NCBI RefSeq assembly: GCF_023100685.1
Contig: NZ_CP090064.1
Coordinates: 1,240,001 to 1,304,000, forward strand
Direction of reading: 5' to 3'
Length of the DNA: 64,000 nt
Source: Proteus vulgaris
GTDB taxonomy: Bacteria > Pseudomonadota > Gammaproteobacteria > Enterobacterales > Enterobacteriaceae
Below, one piece after another: positions 26,906-35,901 of this stretch (the stretch's first letter is position 1; each line of letters starts with the position of its first letter). The notes beneath the pieces were generated by a model. It was not told the DNA's origin. It saw nothing but the letters and a program-made list of their open reading frames with translations, and searched no databases. The position numbers and the translations under genes were made by a program.

Positions 26906-27730
26906 ATGTCTAAAGGTGTATTAGTCGATCTTACTAAGTGTATCGGCTGTGGTAGTTGTACAGTTGCATGTAAAATGTACAACGAAAATAAATGGATAGA
27001 AGAAAGGCAACCTACCAGTGGCGAAAATGCAAAATTAGCAGATGAAAACTGGACGGTTATAAAAACGGTTACTGTTGAAAAAGAAGATAAAGCGGTTTGG
27101 CGTTACGTTAAAGAGCAATGTTTTCACTGTATTGATCCTGCTTGTGCTTCAGCATGTTTTGCAAAAGCATTCCAAAAAACACCCGCGGGGCCCGTGGTTT
27201 ATTATCCCGATCTCTGTGTAGGATGCCGTTATTGTATGGTGGCATGTCCATTTGATATTCCTAAATATGAATGGGAAAAATCACTTCCTTATGTCACTAA
27301 ATGCATGATGTGTTCTTCGCGTGTAGAAGAAGGGCAATCTCCGGCTTGTGTCGCAGTATGCCCAACACAGGCTTTAGTTTTTGGTGATAGGCAAACCTTA
27401 TTAGAAAAAGCGAAAGAAACCATTACGAATAACTCTAACTATGTTCAACATATTTATGGTGAAAAAGAAGTTGGAGGAACTGAATGGCTCTACATCTCTG
27501 ATGTGCCTTTTAATGAACTTGGATTTAAAACAGGCTTAACTGAAAAACCACTCTCTTCTTATACTTCTGATTTTATGAAATATACGCCAATTGCGGGGGC
27601 AACTTGGGCGGTGATCCTTGGTGGTATTGCAATGTTTAATCACCGAAAAGATAGGGTCATTCACGATGAGCAATTGCATCAAGAACCGAAGAAAAATAGT
27701 AAGGATGATGAAACAAGGAGATCAGAATGA
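26906..27730 (+). CDS. HybA-like four-cluster ferredoxin subunit with C-terminal anchor
   Basis: A 274-residue electron-transfer subunit with four [4Fe-4S] clusters of the DmsB/HybA/FdnH type: Cys 12/15/18/22, 72/75/80/84, 104/107/110/114 and 133/136/148/152. A single C-terminal membrane helix (about 227-247, TPIAGATWAVILGGIAMF) is followed by a charged tail. It has no signal peptide, so it would either travel with the Tat-bearing hydrogenase subunit by hitchhiking or face the cytoplasm. Start ATG 26906 has TGAGGAA upstream. The stop overlaps the next gene by 4 bp. Inferred to carry electrons between the hydrogenase and the membrane subunit. Confidence 0.88.
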   Translation: MSKGVLVDLTKCIGCGSCTVACKMYNENKWIEERQPTSGENAKLADENWTVIKTVTVEKEDKAVWRYVKEQCFHCIDPACASACFAKAFQKTPAGPVVYYPDLCVGCRYCMVACPFDIPKYEWEKSLPYVTKCMMCSSRVEEGQSPACVAVCPTQALVFGDRQTLLEKAKETITNNSNYVQHIYGEKEVGGTEWLYISDVPFNELGFKTGLTEKPLSSYTSDFMKYTPIAGATWAVILGGIAMFNHRKDRVIHDEQLHQEPKKNSKDDETRRSE

Positions 27731-28872
27731 GTGTTATCGATAATACGACCAGCTTTGGTAAGTGGCGTTTTCCTATGACACCTGTACGCTGGGTACTTGT
27801 TGTCATTAGCTTGATTGCAGTTGGACTTATTTTATTTCGTTTAGTCACTGGATTGGGATTAGTAACCAATCTTAACGATGAGTGGCCTTGGGGCCTTTGG
27901 ATCTCGTTTGACGTGATGTGTGGTGTAGCGCTAGCTGGTGGGGGATATGGTACTGCATTAATTGTTTATGTTTTTAAACAAGAACAATTTTCAAGTATTG
28001 CGCGTAGTGCTGCATTAACCTCATTAATTGGCTATTTATTGGTGATGGTAGGGCTTTTCCTTGATATTGGGCAATGGTGGAATTTTTGGCGGCCACTAGT
28101 TTCTCAAGGACATAGTTCAGTACTTTTTGAAGTTTTTATTTGCGTTTCCGTTTATACCAGTGTGCAATTAATTGAATTTGGCGAAGTTGCCACTGAACGG
28201 ATTGGGCGTAAATATCATAAGTTTTTCCGAAAAATATTACCTGTATTATTAGTAATCGGTATTGCTATTCCATCAATGCACCAATCATCACTCGGTGCGC
28301 TTTATTTATTAATGGTAGATAAATTACATCCATTGTGGTGGTCGCCAATTATCTTCTTTCAATTTTTAATATCGTCATTCTTTGTTGGTCCTGCAATGAT
28401 AGCTGTTGAAACTGCATTAGCAGGTAGAGCATTTAATCATAAAGTACCCATGTCTGTATTAAGTGGATTAATTCGAATTTCAGGTTATGCAATGCTTGTT
28501 TATTTGGCTCTAAAATTCGGCAGTATTATTGCTGAAGGTAAAGTGAGTTACCTTTTTGAAGGTAGTTTTGAATCTTTATTCTTTTGGATTGAAGTCGGTT
28601 TTGGCGTTATTGTCCCACTAATTATCTGTTTTTCTCCATTAATAAAACGTCGTGGTTGGGTTGCTACATTTGGTGCTTTAGTGGCTTCTGGCGTTATTTT
28701 AAATCGTTATAACGTTGTGGTGACAGGCATGGTTACATCAACAGGCGTATCCTATTGGCCATCATTACCAGAATTAACCATCACTATTGGTCTTGTTGCG
28801 ATGGGGGTTCTTGCTTATTTATTTATCTGTGAGAATTTCCGTATTATTGAACATGATGAAACCAATCATTAA
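27727..28872 (+). CDS. HybB/NrfD-family integral membrane subunit
   Basis: A 381-residue polytopic protein with nine or ten hydrophobic helices, resembling E. coli HybB (about 392). Shared landmarks: PWGLWISFDVMCGVALAGGGY, LFLDIGQWWNFW, SSVLFEVFICVSVYTSVQLIEF, PSMHQSSLGALYLL, KLHPLWWSP and LFFWIEV. NrfD/HybB proteins bind quinone and carry no haem. ATGA overlap with the Fe-S gene shows coupling. With the two upstream genes it forms a membrane hydrogenase complex that probably exchanges electrons with the quinone pool. A terminator follows immediately. Confidence 0.9.
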   Translation: MSVIDNTTSFGKWRFPMTPVRWVLVVISLIAVGLILFRLVTGLGLVTNLNDEWPWGLWISFDVMCGVALAGGGYGTALIVYVFKQEQFSSIARSAALTSLIGYLLVMVGLFLDIGQWWNFWRPLVSQGHSSVLFEVFICVSVYTSVQLIEFGEVATERIGRKYHKFFRKILPVLLVIGIAIPSMHQSSLGALYLLMVDKLHPLWWSPIIFFQFLISSFFVGPAMIAVETALAGRAFNHKVPMSVLSGLIRISGYAMLVYLALKFGSIIAEGKVSYLFEGSFESLFFWIEVGFGVIVPLIICFSPLIKRRGWVATFGALVASGVILNRYNVVVTGMVTSTGVSYWPSLPELTITIGLVAMGVLAYLFICENFRIIEHDETNH

Positions 28873-28878
28873 CAGATT

Positions 28879-28910
28879 AAATGCCCAATTCAACGTTGGG
28901 CATTTTTATT
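28879..28910 (+). terminator. Intrinsic terminator of the hydrogenase operon
   Basis: AAATGCCCAA pairs with TTGGGCATTT (10 bp, 7-base loop), followed by TTTATTT. Confidence 0.9.
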
Positions 28911-28933
28911 TAACGATAAGTAGAACTATAAAT

Positions 28934-30967
28934 ATGCCTATTTTAAAAAAAATCTTATGGTTTATTTCATCCTCTTTGCTTTCGATAACAACAATATTTA
29001 ATTATGCTCAATCGAATGAAGATAAACCTGAACGTATTATTGTGAGTGGATCAAAAGCAGAGAATATCTCTAATCATACTTATAATATTGAAACTGAAAA
29101 AATAAGTAATATTGCTGGAGGAACGAATTTAATTGCGGTAGATAAGGGAAATCGCTTATTAACACTTAATGATGCATTAAAAAACCAACCTGGCATTGTT
29201 ATACAAAGTTTATTTGGTGGATTAGATCAACCTCGTTTAAGCATTAGAGGATCGGGTGTTCAAAGTGCGCCTCTTTCCAGAGGGGTATTATTACTGCAAG
29301 ATGGTTTACCACTTAATGAAGCGGATGGCAGTTTTCATTCAAGTATGATTGACGTGCGTGACGTTCAATTTGTTAGTATTCGCCGGGGAGCTAACAGCAC
29401 TCAATTACAAAGTAATAATTTAGGTGGTGAGCTTGATTTTATTACTTACACAGGAAAAGAGAGCCATAATCAATTACGTTATGAGCAAGGCTCTTTTGGG
29501 CGTCAAGGTATGCAAATGGCGTTGGGCGGTGAAAGTGAAAATTATCCGATTGATGCCAGAATAAGCCTAAGCTATGACCATTATGATGGTTACCGTGAGC
29601 ATTCAGCTTCTCAGCGTAAAGCTATGCGTTCAACATTGGGTTATACATTAGATAATTTTGAAAACAGAACATGGATCAATTGGACAGATTTACGTTTTGA
29701 TGTTCCTGGCCCAGCAACTTCACAAATGCTTGAGGATGATCCTAAAGCGATATTACCTGCAATCAAGAAAAAAGATCCTCATAGAAATATCGAGCAATTA
29801 CGTATAGCTAATAAATCGACATGGAATAGTGGTGTTCACGATATTCAATTTGGCTGGTGGTATTCACAAACACACGATAATTTTAAAACACCTAGCCATT
29901 ATCAATTTGTAAATTATTACACTAAAGGAGCTCAATTTAATTATAAATTAGAGACAGAGATTATTAGCTATCGTACTGCATTGGCATGGGATCATTCGGT
30001 AATGAAAGATGATATCGAAAAAAATCCTCAAGGTTGGTTAGGGCGATTCGATGGTCGAGCTGAAAATATTTATGCTTCTTTAGGTGTGGGAATACATATT
30101 ACAAATAGCGTATTAGTTAACCTTGATTTAAAAGGTACTCATGCAAGAAGAGATCTGTTTTCTATCCAAAATCAGCTTGAGCAGTCATTTAATTTTTTAA
30201 CACCGAAAGTTGGGCTTATTTGGTATCCTAATTATCAAACACGTTTATTTGCTAATGTCAGTATGAGCCATGAACCTGCTTCTTTTAATGATATTATTAA
30301 TCCTAAAGCGCCATTAAATAAAGTGAACCTTTTAAAGCTATCACCTCAAAAAGCAACCAGTTTTGAGGTAGGTAGTGATATGGAATTAACTGACAACATA
30401 AGTTTGAGTGCAGTATTCTATCGTAGCTTGATTAAAGACGAATATATCACTTCACATGATGTAGATGGGAATATTGTTGATATATATAATTATCCAGCAA
30501 AAACACGCCACCAAGGTGTAGAACTAGGTTTAAATGCAATTCAACCACTTCCAATGGGCGATATTCTTTATCGAGCAACATGGACTTATAATGATTTTCG
30601 TTTTATGGGTGGGGAATATAACCGAAAATATATTGCAGGTGTTCCTAGAAATCTTATTTCAGGTGAAGTTTATTACCAAGTAAAAGGATTGAGATTTGGT
30701 CCCACAGTGTATTGGTCACCAACCAATGTTGCAGTTGATCATGGTAATCACCTTAATATTCAAAAAAGTAAGCCATACGCATTATTCGGGTTTAATGCAC
30801 ATTATCAATATGATAATCAGTGGTCGACTTACCTAAATTTGGACAATATTACAAATAAGCGCTATGCAGCAAGTACGTTAGCTAATCCAACTGTGAATAA
30901 AAACGATGCCTTACTTTTCCCTGGAAATGGTTTTAGCGTTAACGCTGGTATCGTCTATAAATTTTAA
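28934..30967 (+). CDS. TonB-dependent outer membrane receptor
   Basis: A 677-residue outer membrane receptor. The N-terminal signal peptide (about 1-26, ending NYAQS) is followed by a TonB-box-like ERIIVSG. The plug domain contains LNDALKNQPGIVIQ, RLSIRGSGVQSA and GVLLLQDGLPLNEADGS. The beta-barrel ends in GNGFSVNAGIVYKF with the terminal Phe. The ligand is unknown; iron chelates or another metal complex are usual for this type. Start ATG 28934 is chosen from the signal peptide; the ribosome site is weak. It lies 61 bp after the hydrogenase operon but behind a terminator. Confidence 0.88.
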   Translation: MPILKKILWFISSSLLSITTIFNYAQSNEDKPERIIVSGSKAENISNHTYNIETEKISNIAGGTNLIAVDKGNRLLTLNDALKNQPGIVIQSLFGGLDQPRLSIRGSGVQSAPLSRGVLLLQDGLPLNEADGSFHSSMIDVRDVQFVSIRRGANSTQLQSNNLGGELDFITYTGKESHNQLRYEQGSFGRQGMQMALGGESENYPIDARISLSYDHYDGYREHSASQRKAMRSTLGYTLDNFENRTWINWTDLRFDVPGPATSQMLEDDPKAILPAIKKKDPHRNIEQLRIANKSTWNSGVHDIQFGWWYSQTHDNFKTPSHYQFVNYYTKGAQFNYKLETEIISYRTALAWDHSVMKDDIEKNPQGWLGRFDGRAENIYASLGVGIHITNSVLVNLDLKGTHARRDLFSIQNQLEQSFNFLTPKVGLIWYPNYQTRLFANVSMSHEPASFNDIINPKAPLNKVNLLKLSPQKATSFEVGSDMELTDNISLSAVFYRSLIKDEYITSHDVDGNIVDIYNYPAKTRHQGVELGLNAIQPLPMGDILYRATWTYNDFRFMGGEYNRKYIAGVPRNLISGEVYYQVKGLRFGPTVYWSPTNVAVDHGNHLNIQKSKPYALFGFNAHYQYDNQWSTYLNLDNITNKRYAASTLANPTVNKNDALLFPGNGFSVNAGIVYKF

Positions 30968-30985
30968 TCCAAGAGTAAAATAGAC

Positions 30986-31013
30986 AAAGGCTGCCTAAAA
31001 TGACAGCCTTTTT
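30986..31013. terminator. Terminator after the TonB receptor gene
   Basis: AAAGGCTG pairs with CAGCCTTT (8 bp) around a 10-base loop, followed by TT on the plus strand. A-rich sequence on the left may serve dps on the minus strand. Confidence 0.75.
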
Positions 31014-31056
31014 CATTATTAACAATGTAATTAATAACGTATTTTTTATACGTAGA

Positions 31057-31563
31057 TTAATTCTCAATATTGGCTTCAATGAACCATAAGAATTTATCAA
31101 GATCACGTGATGCTGCAGTAAACATATCGGCGGTATCTTCGTCTTCAACTTCATCAATGGCTTTACGAATATCATTTGCAACGATAGCGTAACGATCAGC
31201 CAGTGCTTTTAAGTGGTCTTGTACATCATGAATATCCAGAGGATAAGCTTTCAATGGAGTTTTCTTGCTGACAACTTGTGCAGTGCCTAATACAGTGCCA
31301 CCTAATTGAACAATACGCTCTGCAAATTCATCAGTGTGCTCATTTATGGTGTCACGGAAGCCGTCAACCATTTCATGAACAGAAATAAAGTTTCTACCAC
31401 GCATATTCCAGTGAGCTTGTTTTGTGATGAGAGATAGGTCGATAAACTGCGTCACCATCTGTTGCAGTAACTCGATAGCGTGCAGTTTTACGCTGTCATC
31501 GAGATTATTACGGGTATAAAGCAGGGTTGAAGGTGTGGATTTGACTAATTTAGCAGTACTCAT
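31057..31563 (-). CDS. dps: DNA-binding ferritin-like protein Dps
   Basis: Starvation and stationary-phase DNA protection protein; forms a dodecamer that oxidises Fe2+ with H2O2 and compacts DNA. The 168 residues carry the ferroxidase motif: KQAHWNMRG (His/Trp), [22 protein letters not shown] (Asp/Glu) and the Lys-containing N-terminal arm MSTAKLVKS. Start ATG 31563 with GGGAGA upstream. It neighbours rhtA as in E. coli, in the same direction. The upstream region (31564-31772) holds its promoter, but I could not assign OxyR or sigma-S sites. Confidence 0.95.
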   Translation of the reverse strand: MSTAKLVKSTPSTLLYTRNNLDDSVKLHAIELLQQMVTQFIDLSLITKQAHWNMRGRNFISVHEMVDGFRDTINEHTDEFAERIVQLGGTVLGTAQVVSKKTPLKAYPLDIHDVQDHLKALADRYAIVANDIRKAIDEVEDEDTADMFTAASRDLDKFLWFIEANIEN

Positions 31564-31772
31564 AATCGTTCTCCCTAAATAATTAATAACTCAATATCTT
31601 AATTTCTGTTAATCATGATAGTGAATTATTAATGGTTAGTCTTATCGATTGATACTATTAAATTGATAGGTCATCTATTAAAAAAATCTAATCTATCGAA
31701 ATAGTCTATTTAGGGTAAGACAATGAGCGCAAAATAGCAATGATAGGTCAGTAAAGTTATTATTTAATAAGT

Positions 31773-31796
31773 AAAAAGGATCATAAGATCCTTTTT
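31773..31796 (-). terminator. Terminator of rhtA
   Basis: AAAAAGGATC and GATCCTTTTT form a 10-bp stem around ATAA. The symmetric sequence gives a T run on either strand. Confidence 0.8.
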
Positions 31797-31838
31797 AAAT
31801 TAATATTTACTTCTTGCTGAGTAAAATGAGTTAAATAT

Positions 31839-32729
31839 CTATTTTACTTCTTCAATTTTAGTTTTGCTTTTCATTGTCGTTGTTGAACCAATAGAAGCTA
31901 AAACAATAAAAGCTAAGGCAACCCATTGTATTAACGTCAAATGTTCATGTAGGAAAATAATACCAATAAAGGCACCCATACACGGCTCTAAGCTCATTAA
32001 AGTACCAAATGTTTTAGCTGGCAGGCGCGTAAGTGCGATCATTTCCAAGGTATAAGGGAACGCGGTTGATAAAATCGCAATAGCTAAGGCAATAGGTAAA
32101 ATAGACCAGCTAAACATAATATCAGGGCTACTTTGTAACATACCGATAGGCACAAAAATAAAAGCTGCTACTAATGAACCAATTGATACGGTTGCCGCAC
32201 CATAGCCTTTTCCTGCACGTTGTCCGAATACGATATATAAAGCCCAACCTACACCCGCACCTAATGCATAAAGAATACCAAGTGGATCAAGACCATGGAT
32301 GTTATCACCAATAGGTAGCAATAATCCTAAGCCAGCAATGACTAAAATTATCCATAAAAAGTCGATAGCTCTGCGTGATGAAAACATTGCAACGGCTAAA
32401 GGGCCTGTAAATTCAAGGGCTACAGCAATACCTAGCGGGATAGTTTCAAGTGCAAGGTAGAAAAGGTAATTCATTGCCCCTAAAGATAAGCCATATAAAA
32501 ACAGTGGCATAATAGACTCGCGATTAAATTTGAGTCGCCATGGCTTAAAGATAAAAAATAGGATCAAAGTCCCCAATAATAGACGTAACGCCGTTACCGC
32601 AGGGGCACCAATAACTGGAAATAGGCTTTTAGCAAGGGATGCGCCGCTTTGTATCGAAAGCATAGAAAGAAGCAAAAGAAGCACAGGGTAAAACACCTGT
32701 AATTTAGCTGAGTGTCTGGCTGACAACAT
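31839..32729 (-). CDS. rhtA: Threonine/homoserine exporter RhtA
   Basis: Ten-helix DMT/EamA-family inner membrane exporter of threonine and homoserine, 296 residues (E. coli 295). Near-identical blocks: SIQSGASLAKSLFPVIGAPAVTALRL, YGLSLGAMNYLFYLAL, GIAVALEFTGPLAVA and PYTLEMIALTRLPAKTFGTLMSLEP. I start at ATG 32729, with GAGG upstream; an in-frame TTG 18 bases earlier has no ribosome site. Located upstream of dps in the same direction, as in E. coli. Confidence 0.94.
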   Translation of the reverse strand: MLSARHSAKLQVFYPVLLLLLSMLSIQSGASLAKSLFPVIGAPAVTALRLLLGTLILFFIFKPWRLKFNRESIMPLFLYGLSLGAMNYLFYLALETIPLGIAVALEFTGPLAVAMFSSRRAIDFLWIILVIAGLGLLLPIGDNIHGLDPLGILYALGAGVGWALYIVFGQRAGKGYGAATVSIGSLVAAFIFVPIGMLQSSPDIMFSWSILPIALAIAILSTAFPYTLEMIALTRLPAKTFGTLMSLEPCMGAFIGIIFLHEHLTLIQWVALAFIVLASIGSTTTMKSKTKIEEVK

Positions 32730-32965
32730 CCTATAAAACCTCGTCAATAATCAATCGTATGTGTGCTCTGTTAGCGAGATAACAAAGGATCGCATAATAT
32801 AGGATAAAATTACGTGCTTTAATATAGTTATTTATTAATAAATGTTTTTAGTTAAATTTAGTTGAATAAACTTAGCTAAAATATAAGTTTATTAATAATT
32901 AGTAAAATAAAAATCAGGATGATTTAAATATTAGATTTAATAATAATTAACAATATATGTACGAT

Positions 32966-32990
32966 AAAAAGTGCAAAAACACTTTTTTTA
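32966..32990. terminator. Hairpin with T run in the rhtA/LOG divergent region
   Basis: AAAAAGTG and CACTTTTT form an 8-bp stem around CAAAAA, followed by more T. It lies in a 329-bp divergent region that is otherwise AT-rich, apart from the palindrome ATTTATTAATAAAT at 32830-32843. No gene ends here, so it may terminate a small RNA or act in a leader. Confidence 0.45.
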
Positions 32991-33058
32991 ACCTTTTTTA
33001 TCAAAGTAAGCTTAAGTATAATTCAAAGTTCGTTTTAACTAGCTAAATGAGAATAAAA

Positions 33059-33637
33059 ATGAATAAAATAAAATCTATCGCAGTGTATTGTGGCTCTAGT
33101 TTAGGTGCTTCATCTATTTATAAAGAACAGGCCATTATTTTTGCCAAAGAGCTGGTTAAACGTAATATCACCTTAATTTATGGTGGTGCAAGTGTAGGAA
33201 TTATGGGCACACTCGCCGATACAGTATTAGCTGAAGGCGGAAAGGTGATTGGCGTTATTCCTACGCTATTAGAAGGGCGTGAAATATCTCATAAAAATCT
33301 GACTGAACTGCATATTGTTGAGACCATGCATCAGCGCAAAAGTAAAATGATAGAACTGGCAGAAGGTTTTGTCGCTTTACCTGGTGGTTTTGGTACATTA
33401 GAGGAGTTTAGTGAAGTCTTTACATGGAGCCAAATTGGTTTGCATCAAAAACCATTGGGCATACTTAATATCAATCAGTTTTATTCACCATTATTAATGA
33501 TGATTGATAAAATGGCGGACGAACAATTCTTACATGAAAAATACCGCAATATGGCAATTGTAGAACAATGTCCTATTCAATTATTAGATAAATTTGAAAC
33601 ATATATTGCACCCCCTGTAAAAACCTACAACAAATAA
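33059..33637 (+). CDS. LOG-family protein (cytokinin riboside 5'-monophosphate phosphoribohydrolase-like)
   Basis: A 192-residue Rossmann-fold protein of the LOG/TIGR00730 family, which cleaves nucleoside 5'-monophosphates to free base and ribose 5-phosphate. It has SIAVYCGSSLG at the N-terminus, LIYGGASVGIMG, and the catalytic/phosphate motifs HQRKSKM and PGGFGTLEE. Two in-frame ATGs (33047 and 33059) are possible; I prefer 33059, where a weak GAG site precedes. A GNAT gene follows after 9 bp and is probably cotranscribed. Confidence 0.88.
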   Translation: MNKIKSIAVYCGSSLGASSIYKEQAIIFAKELVKRNITLIYGGASVGIMGTLADTVLAEGGKVIGVIPTLLEGREISHKNLTELHIVETMHQRKSKMIELAEGFVALPGGFGTLEEFSEVFTWSQIGLHQKPLGILNINQFYSPLLMMIDKMADEQFLHEKYRNMAIVEQCPIQLLDKFETYIAPPVKTYNK

Positions 33638-33646
33638 AGGTAAAAA

Positions 33647-34111
33647 ATGATAATAATAAGAAAAGCAATTTTGTCTGATGTAGAAGAAATTAATGATCTT
33701 TACACCCATTTATTTAATGAAATGGCGAATTTACAACCCGATCGATTAAAACCAGGTAAACAAGACGAAGCTTTTATTATTAATGGAATAAAAAATAATA
33801 AGTTTCATCTTTTGGTCGCAGATTTAGATGGCAAGGTGATTGGATTTAGCATTGCACAAATTCAAGAAACGCCTCTGTTTAACTGCTTAGTTCAACGTAA
33901 ATATGCCTATATTTACGATATTGTTACTGATCCTACGATACGTAACCAAGGTGTCGGTCGTTTGTTACTAACTGCAATGAAAGAGTGGGCAAAATCAGAA
34001 AAAATGACGCATCTTGAGTTATCGGTATTAGCTGAAAATGGTGCAGCAAAACGTTTTTACGAACGTGAAGGATTAAAAGAAGTGAGCACAGTAATGGCTA
34101 TTGCTTTATAG
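33647..34111 (+). CDS. GNAT-family N-acetyltransferase
   Basis: A 154-residue GCN5-related acetyltransferase. Motif A (acetyl-CoA pyrophosphate loop) is visible as IYDIVTDPTIRNQGVGRLLL (about 91-110), and motif B as LELSVLAENGAAKRFYEREGLKEV. The substrate is not evident. It has an AAAGG site 7 bases before ATG 33647 and is probably cotranscribed with the LOG-family gene. Confidence 0.88.
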   Translation: MIIIRKAILSDVEEINDLYTHLFNEMANLQPDRLKPGKQDEAFIINGIKNNKFHLLVADLDGKVIGFSIAQIQETPLFNCLVQRKYAYIYDIVTDPTIRNQGVGRLLLTAMKEWAKSEKMTHLELSVLAENGAAKRFYEREGLKEVSTVMAIAL

Positions 34112-34158
34112 CAGATCCAATTTACGTTAATTCTCATAGAATTAAGTGCATAGATAAA

Positions 34159-34190
34159 AATAAACCCGCTTAATGCGGGTTTATTACTTA
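34159..34190. terminator. Bidirectional terminator between GNAT and amidohydrolase genes
   Basis: AATAAACCCGC/GCGGGTTTATT stem around TTAAT, in a convergent gap; nearly identical to the hairpin at 12316. Confidence 0.82.
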
Positions 34191-34200
34191 TATTATTCAG

Positions 34201-35901
34201 CTAAATTGTGGGTTTCCCCGCAATGATCGTACACAATACCCTGACATTTTCAACATCTTCTGCCGATATTTCAAACAGATTTCTATCTAATACAATAAAA
34301 TCGGCAAATTTTCCGACTTCTAATGATCCAATTTGAGTATCCATATCCAAAGCTTCTGCCGCATTAATGGTGGCCGCACGTAAGACTTCCACTAATGTCA
34401 GATTACGGTCGTTATCAAGACGTGGGCTTGTTGCATCTTTTTGGCGAGTCATCGCAACTTTAAAATCGTACCATTCATTAAGTGGATCAATTGGCCAGTC
34501 GCTACCAAAAGCAACAGTGACACCCGCATCAATAAATTTCCCAGCTGTCTCCAAATAGTCACAGCGAGATTTACCCAGCATTTCAATATCTTTCTCGATA
34601 TTGTTCTGATCGACAGCTGCCCATTGAAAAGAGAGAAAAGGGTAGGTTTTTAATTGTGTAAAACGAGCGTAATCTTTTTCACACATCAATTCATTATGCG
34701 CAAGCCCTGGTCTAATGTCTTTCTCAGGTAAGACTTTACGCATTTCACTAATAGCATCCAGTGCTGTACTGATTGCACCCTCAGCAACGGTATGAATATG
34801 AGGATGATAACCCGCACGAGCAATTTCTGTTATTAATGGCGTTAAGATTTCAGGTGAAAAATAGAGGTCACCAACATGGTCAGATGTTTGCCAATGCGGA
34901 GTGTCATCGGTGCCAACATTAATACGATAAGGTGCATGTAAGCGTGCTGTCATAATCGGTGCTTGTAATACACCATCAAGGAAAAGTTTAATGTGACGGA
35001 TAGCAACGCTGGGTTGAGCATTTTCGTTGATTTGATGCCATTGTGAAAAACGAGTTGCAGCATGGCGTACAGCGTTTGGAATATCATCAATAGATGGCAC
35101 ATCATCTGGTGTAATTTCAACGGCATTTTCAACACGAAGGGTCAGTTCACTGGTTTTTCTTAATGTATTAAAAGCGCGTAATTGAGGCTCACCCACACGC
35201 GCATCCATAATAGTGGTTACACCTTGTTTATTTAATAGTTTTTGAACATGACGGGCGATTTGTAGGTTTTGTGCTTCAGTGAGTGGTGGCAAACTATCAA
35301 TGGCTTGCATTGCAGGTGCATCTTCAAGAATACCAATAGGTGTTCTGTCACCATCACGTTCAATATTTCCATCTGGTGGATCGGGGGTTTCTGCTGTGAT
35401 ATTTAATAGTTCTAAAGCCCGAGAATTGGCAAGCACACTATGGCAATCGCTAGAAAAGAGCAGAATAGGACGAGCCGTATTTAAGGTATCAAGGTGATAA
35501 CGTGTCATTTGCACACCTTCTGGTTGCATGCCTTCACGATACCATGCAGAGACTTTTAACCATTCGGTATCATTATCAATAAAGTTTTCATCAAGGTATT
35601 TTTGAATCCGCGATAAAATGTCATCGATAGAGAGTGATTGATAATCAAGATGGCAACCTGCCAACGTTGCACCTCCCCAAAATGGGTGCATATGCGCATC
35701 AATAATGCCTGGCATGACCATTCTTCCCTGTAAATCAATCTGTTCAGTGTTTTCATTACAGAAAGAAAGTAACCCCTCTTTTTTACCTGAAGCAATAATT
35801 ACACCTTGGCTGATCGCGATAGCATCAACAATATTGTTATTACGATCAGCGGTATAAATAAGGCCGTTGTAATAGAGAGTGTCTGCAATTTGAAATGTCA
35901 T
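34201..35901 (-). CDS. YtcJ-like amidohydrolase (Amidohydro_3 family)
   Basis: A 566-residue metal-dependent hydrolase of the amidohydrolase superfamily. It shows the first metal site PGIIDAHMHPFWGG (about 67-80), a TIM barrel, HPHIHTVAEGA near residue 375, HNELM and the late Asp in AFGSDWPIDP (about 480), then the C-terminal beta-sandwich with LEVGKFADFIVLD. No signal peptide. Related proteins hydrolyse N-acyl or formamide-type substrates; the substrate here is unknown. Start ATG 35901 with a weak AAGG/AGAAG site. Confidence 0.87.
   Translation of the reverse strand: MTFQIADTLYYNGLIYTADRNNNIVDAIAISQGVIIASGKKEGLLSFCNENTEQIDLQGRMVMPGIIDAHMHPFWGGATLAGCHLDYQSLSIDDILSRIQKYLDENFIDNDTEWLKVSAWYREGMQPEGVQMTRYHLDTLNTARPILLFSSDCHSVLANSRALELLNITAETPDPPDGNIERDGDRTPIGILEDAPAMQAIDSLPPLTEAQNLQIARHVQKLLNKQGVTTIMDARVGEPQLRAFNTLRKTSELTLRVENAVEITPDDVPSIDDIPNAVRHAATRFSQWHQINENAQPSVAIRHIKLFLDGVLQAPIMTARLHAPYRINVGTDDTPHWQTSDHVGDLYFSPEILTPLITEIARAGYHPHIHTVAEGAISTALDAISEMRKVLPEKDIRPGLAHNELMCEKDYARFTQLKTYPFLSFQWAAVDQNNIEKDIEMLGKSRCDYLETAGKFIDAGVTVAFGSDWPIDPLNEWYDFKVAMTRQKDATSPRLDNDRNLTLVEVLRAATINAAEALDMDTQIGSLEVGKFADFIVLDRNLFEISAEDVENVRVLCTIIAGKPTI

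Noticed and set aside
25331..28872. Interpreting the operon as [NiFe] hydrogenase-2
   Set aside because: Only the HybA- and HybB-like subunits fit; there is no large or small [NiFe] subunit, and the catalytic protein has H-cluster motifs.
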